Positions 61,244 through 64,000 of a DNA stretch of 64,000 bases are shown here, piece after piece. How positions within the stretch are numbered: the stretch's first letter is position 1; every line of letters starts with the position of its first letter. The notes beneath the pieces are model-generated. The model had not been told where the DNA came from, made no database searches, and saw only the letters and a list, made by a program, of their open reading frames with translations. This DNA comes from Georgenia satyanarayanai (GTDB lineage Bacteria; Actinomycetota; Actinomycetes; Actinomycetales; Actinomycetaceae), in contig NZ_VUKC01000018.1 of NCBI RefSeq assembly GCF_009193135.1, positions 1 through 64,000 on the forward strand, read 5' to 3'. The translations under genes and the position numbers were made by a program.

Positions 61244-61888
61244 TCAGTACGCGACGGAGAAGCGCTGGCGCCGGTGGGCGGGGCGCTCGATCTCGTCGAC
61301 GAACGCCTGGGCGTAGTCGGCGCCGGAGATGGTGGAGTTGCCCTCGTCGTCGACCAGGAGCAGGTCACCACCGAGCCGGAAGGTGCCGGTGTGCTCGCCG
61401 GCGGCCCAGGCGCCGAAGCCACCGGCCGGGCTGAGGTAGAACCAGTCGAGGGCCGCGTCCGAGGCGTGCAGGTCGTCCAGGATCGCGGCCATCTCGGCGG
61501 CCTCGGGCTTGAAGGCGTCAGGGAAGCCGTCGGTCTCGGCCACCGTCGGGCCGCCGGGGGCGACGAGGAGCGAACCTGCTCCGCCCACGACACCGAGGCG
61601 AGCACCGGCCGCCTGCGCCGCGGCGGTGAGCTCGCGCACGACGCCGACGAGCTTGCCCTCGAGCGTGCCGCGCGGGGACAGCGCCGCGACGACGACGTCC
61701 GCGCCCGCCGCGGCACGCTGTACGACGGCCGGGTCGAGCACGTCACCGCTGATGTAGGTAACCCCGTCGATCGTCTCGGCGGGGACGGTCCGCGCGATCG
61801 CGGTGACCTGGTGACCGCGCGAGGCGGCCTCGCGGACGATGTTGCTCCCGGCGTACCCGGTGCCGCCGACCACGGTGATGCGAGCCAT
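61244..61888 (-). CDS. NAD(P)-binding oxidoreductase (atypical SDR)
   Basis: A 214-residue Rossmann protein with MARITVVGGTGYAGSNIV, the charged RGHQVTAIAR segment, GADVVVAALSPRG, LGVVGGAGSLLVAPGG and DYAQAFVDEIERPAH near the end. This is the pattern of BlvR/YwnB-type NAD(P)-binding proteins often controlled by HxlR regulators. It is divergent from the HxlR gene, with a palindrome in the shared promoter region. Confidence 0.88.
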   Translation of the reverse strand: MARITVVGGTGYAGSNIVREAASRGHQVTAIARTVPAETIDGVTYISGDVLDPAVVQRAAAGADVVVAALSPRGTLEGKLVGVVRELTAAAQAAGARLGVVGGAGSLLVAPGGPTVAETDGFPDAFKPEAAEMAAILDDLHASDAALDWFYLSPAGGFGAWAAGEHTGTFRLGGDLLLVDDEGNSTISGADYAQAFVDEIERPAHRRQRFSVAY

Positions 61889-61934
61889 GTCGATCTTCCT
61901 CTCGTTCAGGGGCTTCCTTCCGAAGTCGCTGTCA

Positions 61935-61945
61935 CTTACCGTAAG
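61935..61945. promoter_or_regulatory. Palindrome in the HxlR divergent region
   Basis: CTTACCGTAAG is a perfect 5-1-5 palindrome in the intergenic region between the SDR gene and hxlR; related half-sites GGTAAC and GGTAAG follow at 61980-61985 and 61999-62004. On the minus strand it directly follows a TTGACT (61954-61949) that could be the SDR gene's -35. Probable HxlR operator. Confidence 0.55.
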
Positions 61946-62017
61946 AGAGTCAAGACGGACTGGGTAGTAGGCACGTTCCGGTAACTATGTGCCCAACTGG
62001 TAAGCATGGAGGTAGGG

Positions 62018-62389
62018 ATGTCCGAACCACAGTGGGATCCGTATGACCGCAACTGCCCCACGCGGGCACTGCTGGACCGCATTGGCGACCGGTGGACGGT
62101 GCTCGTCGTCGGTGCGCTCAGCGAGGGCCCGATGCGTTTCGGGGAGATCGCCAGGCGCATCGACGGCGTCTCGCAGAAGATGCTGACCCAGACGCTGCGC
62201 GGGCTCGAGCGCGACGGACTGGTCACGCGCACGATGTACCCGCAGATTCCCCCGCGCGTGGAGTACGAGCTGACCGAGGCCGGCCGCACGCTGCGCGAAC
62301 CGCTCGCAGCCCTGGAGACCTGGGCCAAGACGCACATGGCCACGGTCCTCGCGGCCCGTGAGCTGGCCGACGCCGGGACGGGGTCGTGA
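62018..62389 (+). CDS. HxlR family transcriptional regulator
   Basis: A 123-residue winged-helix regulator: RALLDRIGDRWTVLVVGALS, MRFGEIARRIDGVSQKMLTQ, LRGLERDGLVTRTMYPQIPP, VEYELTEAGRTLREPL. A single Cys at 13 (RNCPTR) lies where HxlR-type redox and quinone sensors (YodB, QorR) have their reactive thiol. The ATG at 62018 has GGAGGTAGGG upstream. Its stop overlaps the macrodomain start (GTGA), so it heads that operon. Confidence 0.93.
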   Translation: MSEPQWDPYDRNCPTRALLDRIGDRWTVLVVGALSEGPMRFGEIARRIDGVSQKMLTQTLRGLERDGLVTRTMYPQIPPRVEYELTEAGRTLREPLAALETWAKTHMATVLAARELADAGTGS

Positions 62390-63192
62390 CCGCCCCGCTC
62401 GCCGAGCTGGTCGAGCACTTCGCCGCCGAGCGTGGGCAGGACGTCACCGGTGTATCGCCGTCCCGGCACCGCGCACTGCTCGCCGCACTGCTCACCACCC
62501 GGCCGCCTGAGCCTGTGCCGGCCCCGGTCGCCGCCGCGCTCGACGACCTGCTCGCCCGCGAGGCCGGTGCACGCGAGACCGTCTCGGCCGCCGATCTGGC
62601 ACGCGTCGGTGACCAGGTGCCCGGTCTGACGGGTCCTCTCGCCAGGACCAGCGTGTGGCAGGGCGACATCACGACCCTGGTCGTCGACGCGATCGTGAAC
62701 GCCGCCAACGCCCAGCTCCTGGGCTGCTTCGTCCCCGAGCACCGCTGCATCGACAACGTCATCCACGCGGTCGCAGGGCCCGCGCTGCGCGCCGAGTGCG
62801 CCGAACTCATGCAGGCACAGGGACACCCCGAACCGACCGGGCACGCGAAGATCACCGGCGGGTACCACCTGCCCGCCCGGTGGGTCGTGCACACCGTCGG
62901 CCCGATCGTGCCCGACCACCAGCCCACCATCGAGCACGCCAGCTTGCTCGCGTCCGCCTACCGGGCCTGCCTGCAGGCCGCGCACGACGCAGGAGCCGCG
63001 TCCCTCGCCTTCTGTGGAATCTCCACCGGCGTGTTCGGCTACCCGGTCGAGCTGGCTGCACCCGTCGCGCTCCACGCCGTCGAGGCCTGGCTCACTGAGC
63101 ACCCTGAGACGGACCTGCACGTCGTGTTCAACACCTTCTCCTCGCGCGACACCGACGCCTACCTCACGACCCTCGCGGAGCGCCACCGATGA
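62386..63192 (+). CDS. Zinc-containing macrodomain protein, ADP-ribosyl hydrolase
   Basis: A 268-residue protein with a helical N-terminal extension (1-85) and a macrodomain (88-268). Key features: WQGDITTLVVDAIVNAANAQ (ADP-ribose-binding NAAN), then LLGCFVPEHRCIDNVIHAVA, whose Cys114, His119 and Cys121 form the zinc site of the Zn-macro class, and ISTGVFGYPVELA (diphosphate loop). Zn-macrodomains linked to SirTM remove ADP-ribose that SirTM attaches. GTG start; its stop overlaps the SirTM start. Confidence 0.92.
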   Translation: MTAPLAELVEHFAAERGQDVTGVSPSRHRALLAALLTTRPPEPVPAPVAAALDDLLAREAGARETVSAADLARVGDQVPGLTGPLARTSVWQGDITTLVVDAIVNAANAQLLGCFVPEHRCIDNVIHAVAGPALRAECAELMQAQGHPEPTGHAKITGGYHLPARWVVHTVGPIVPDHQPTIEHASLLASAYRACLQAAHDAGAASLAFCGISTGVFGYPVELAAPVALHAVEAWLTEHPETDLHVVFNTFSSRDTDAYLTTLAERHR

Positions 63193-64000
63193 ACCACCAC
63201 CATCACCGCCAGGGGCTCGTACCTGGCAAGGCAACGCTCGATGACGCGCTCACCTGGATCCGCGACGCCGACGCCGTCCTGCTCACCGCAGGCGCCGGCC
63301 TGTCCTCCGCCGCCGGCTACGACTACGGCGACACCTGGCGCTTCGCCGAGCTCTTCCCCGCGCTGCACGCCCTCGGGTTCCGCGCTCGTTACGAGCTCAT
63401 CGGCGCATCCCTGCCGGCGACGCACCTGTGGGGTTTTTGGGCCGTGCACACGAGCGACATCCGCTTCAACCCCGAGCCCAACCCGCTCTACCAACGCCTG
63501 CGTGAGGTCGTCGGCGACCGCGACCACTTCGTCATGACGTCCAACGTCGACGCCCTCTTCACACGCAACGGCTTCGACCCCGAGCACGTGTTCACCCCGC
63601 AGGGGGACTACGGCCTCTACCAGTGCAAGACCCCCTGCACCCGTCAGGTCTGGGACTCACGACCGGTCATCGAACGAGCCCTCACCAGCTACGACCCGAC
63701 CACCGGCGGCGTCGATCCCGAGCACGTCCCCCTGTGCCCGAACTGCGGCGGGGAGACCTACCTCAACGTCAACACCGGCGCCAACTACATCGCCGACCAC
63801 TTCGCCTCCACCGGCAACGCGCTCAACACCTGGCTCGTGGGCCACCGCGACACCGACCTCCTCATCCTCGAGATCGGCGCCGGCTTCAACACCCCCGGAG
63901 TCATCCGTCTCCCCGACGAGCACCTCACCCGACACCTCCCGCGCGCCCGCCTCGTGCGCGCCAACCCCCAGGCCGCTGACGTCCCGAGCGATATCGCCGC
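63189..64000 (+). CDS. Class M sirtuin (SirTM), protein ADP-ribosyltransferase, cut by window edge
   Basis: At least 270 codons are open to the edge. It is a Sir2 fold with the NAD loop TAGAGLSSAAGYDYGD (GAGLSS 35-40), TSNVD with N119 and D121, zinc cysteines 146, 150, 183 and 186 (CKTPC, CPNC), and GAGFNTPGVIRLP. The canonical deacetylase His is replaced by Gln138 in TPQGDYGLYQ, almost the same numbering as the Asn118/Asp120/Gln137 set of streptococcal SirTM. Such enzymes ADP-ribosylate lipoylated GcvH-L. ATGA overlap with the macrodomain gene. Confidence 0.92.
   Translation, partial: MNHHHHRQGLVPGKATLDDALTWIRDADAVLLTAGAGLSSAAGYDYGDTWRFAELFPALHALGFRARYELIGASLPATHLWGFWAVHTSDIRFNPEPNPLYQRLREVVGDRDHFVMTSNVDALFTRNGFDPEHVFTPQGDYGLYQCKTPCTRQVWDSRPVIERALTSYDPTTGGVDPEHVPLCPNCGGETYLNVNTGANYIADHFASTGNALNTWLVGHRDTDLLILEIGAGFNTPGVIRLPDEHLTRHLPRARLVRANPQAADVPSDIA

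Noticed and set aside
63189-63206. Run of four histidines at the SirTM N terminus as a cloning tag
   Set aside because: The surrounding DNA is ordinary chromosome and the start overlaps the macrodomain stop naturally; the His run is native.

Overview
The window is chromosomal DNA from a very GC-rich actinobacterium. Third codon positions are almost always G or C, GTG starts and ATGA/GTGA stop-start overlaps are common, and there is an S-(hydroxymethyl)mycothiol dehydrogenase, so the organism uses mycothiol. Gene order matches the Actinomycetota core, probably a Micrococcales or Actinomycetales-type organism near Cellulomonas, Georgenia or Actinomyces; that placement is an inference. Almost everything from 1 to 55.9 kb is on the minus strand, so it reads from right to left. 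No rRNA, tRNA, CRISPR array or intact insertion sequence was seen.

1-15.8 kb, core operons (minus): rpsB-tsf, pyrH-frr-cdsA, rlmN-DivIVA repeat protein-dxr-rip1-ispG, a DUF4081/GNAT protein, proS, a DUF4439 lipoprotein, rimP-nusA-ylxR and the 5' end of infB. Translation, two MEP isoprenoid steps and envelope functions are tightly packed together. 15.8-17.1 kb: a lone plus-strand M23-type gene lies between two oppositely oriented arrays of an 18-bp tandem repeat. 17.1-27.6 kb (minus): rpsP-KH-rimM-trmD (trmD fused to a GNAT domain), rplS, lepB, rnhB, DUF2469, yraN, comM, dprA, fdhA (a metabolic insertion with a CRP-like site) and xerC.

27.8-34.2 kb: an autoregulated-looking GntR/YtrA ABC-transporter operon, a BBE-type flavoprotein and an amidohydrolase. 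34.2-44.7 kb: ffh, the nitrogen operon amtB-glnB-glnD behind a GlnR-like box, ftsY, a small membrane protein and smc. 44.7-55.9 kb: ndk, a DUF4233 protein, then a block (HAD phosphatase, MBL hydrolase and mscR for mycothiol-dependent formaldehyde oxidation, dhaKLM for dihydroxyacetone) apparently inserted into a conserved ileS-folC-DUF4233-ndk series, then folC and a type 2 ileS with a T-box leader.

56-64 kb is accessory. A four-gene plus-strand cassette begins with WXG100-like proteins. Next come an NmrA-type reductase, a double SnoaL lipoprotein and an NAD(P)-binding protein. Divergent from these is a translationally coupled HxlR regulator-zinc macrodomain-class M sirtuin (SirTM) operon that runs off the right edge. 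This last module, the 18-bp repeats, the TrmD-GNAT fusion and the WXG cassette are the most novel parts.
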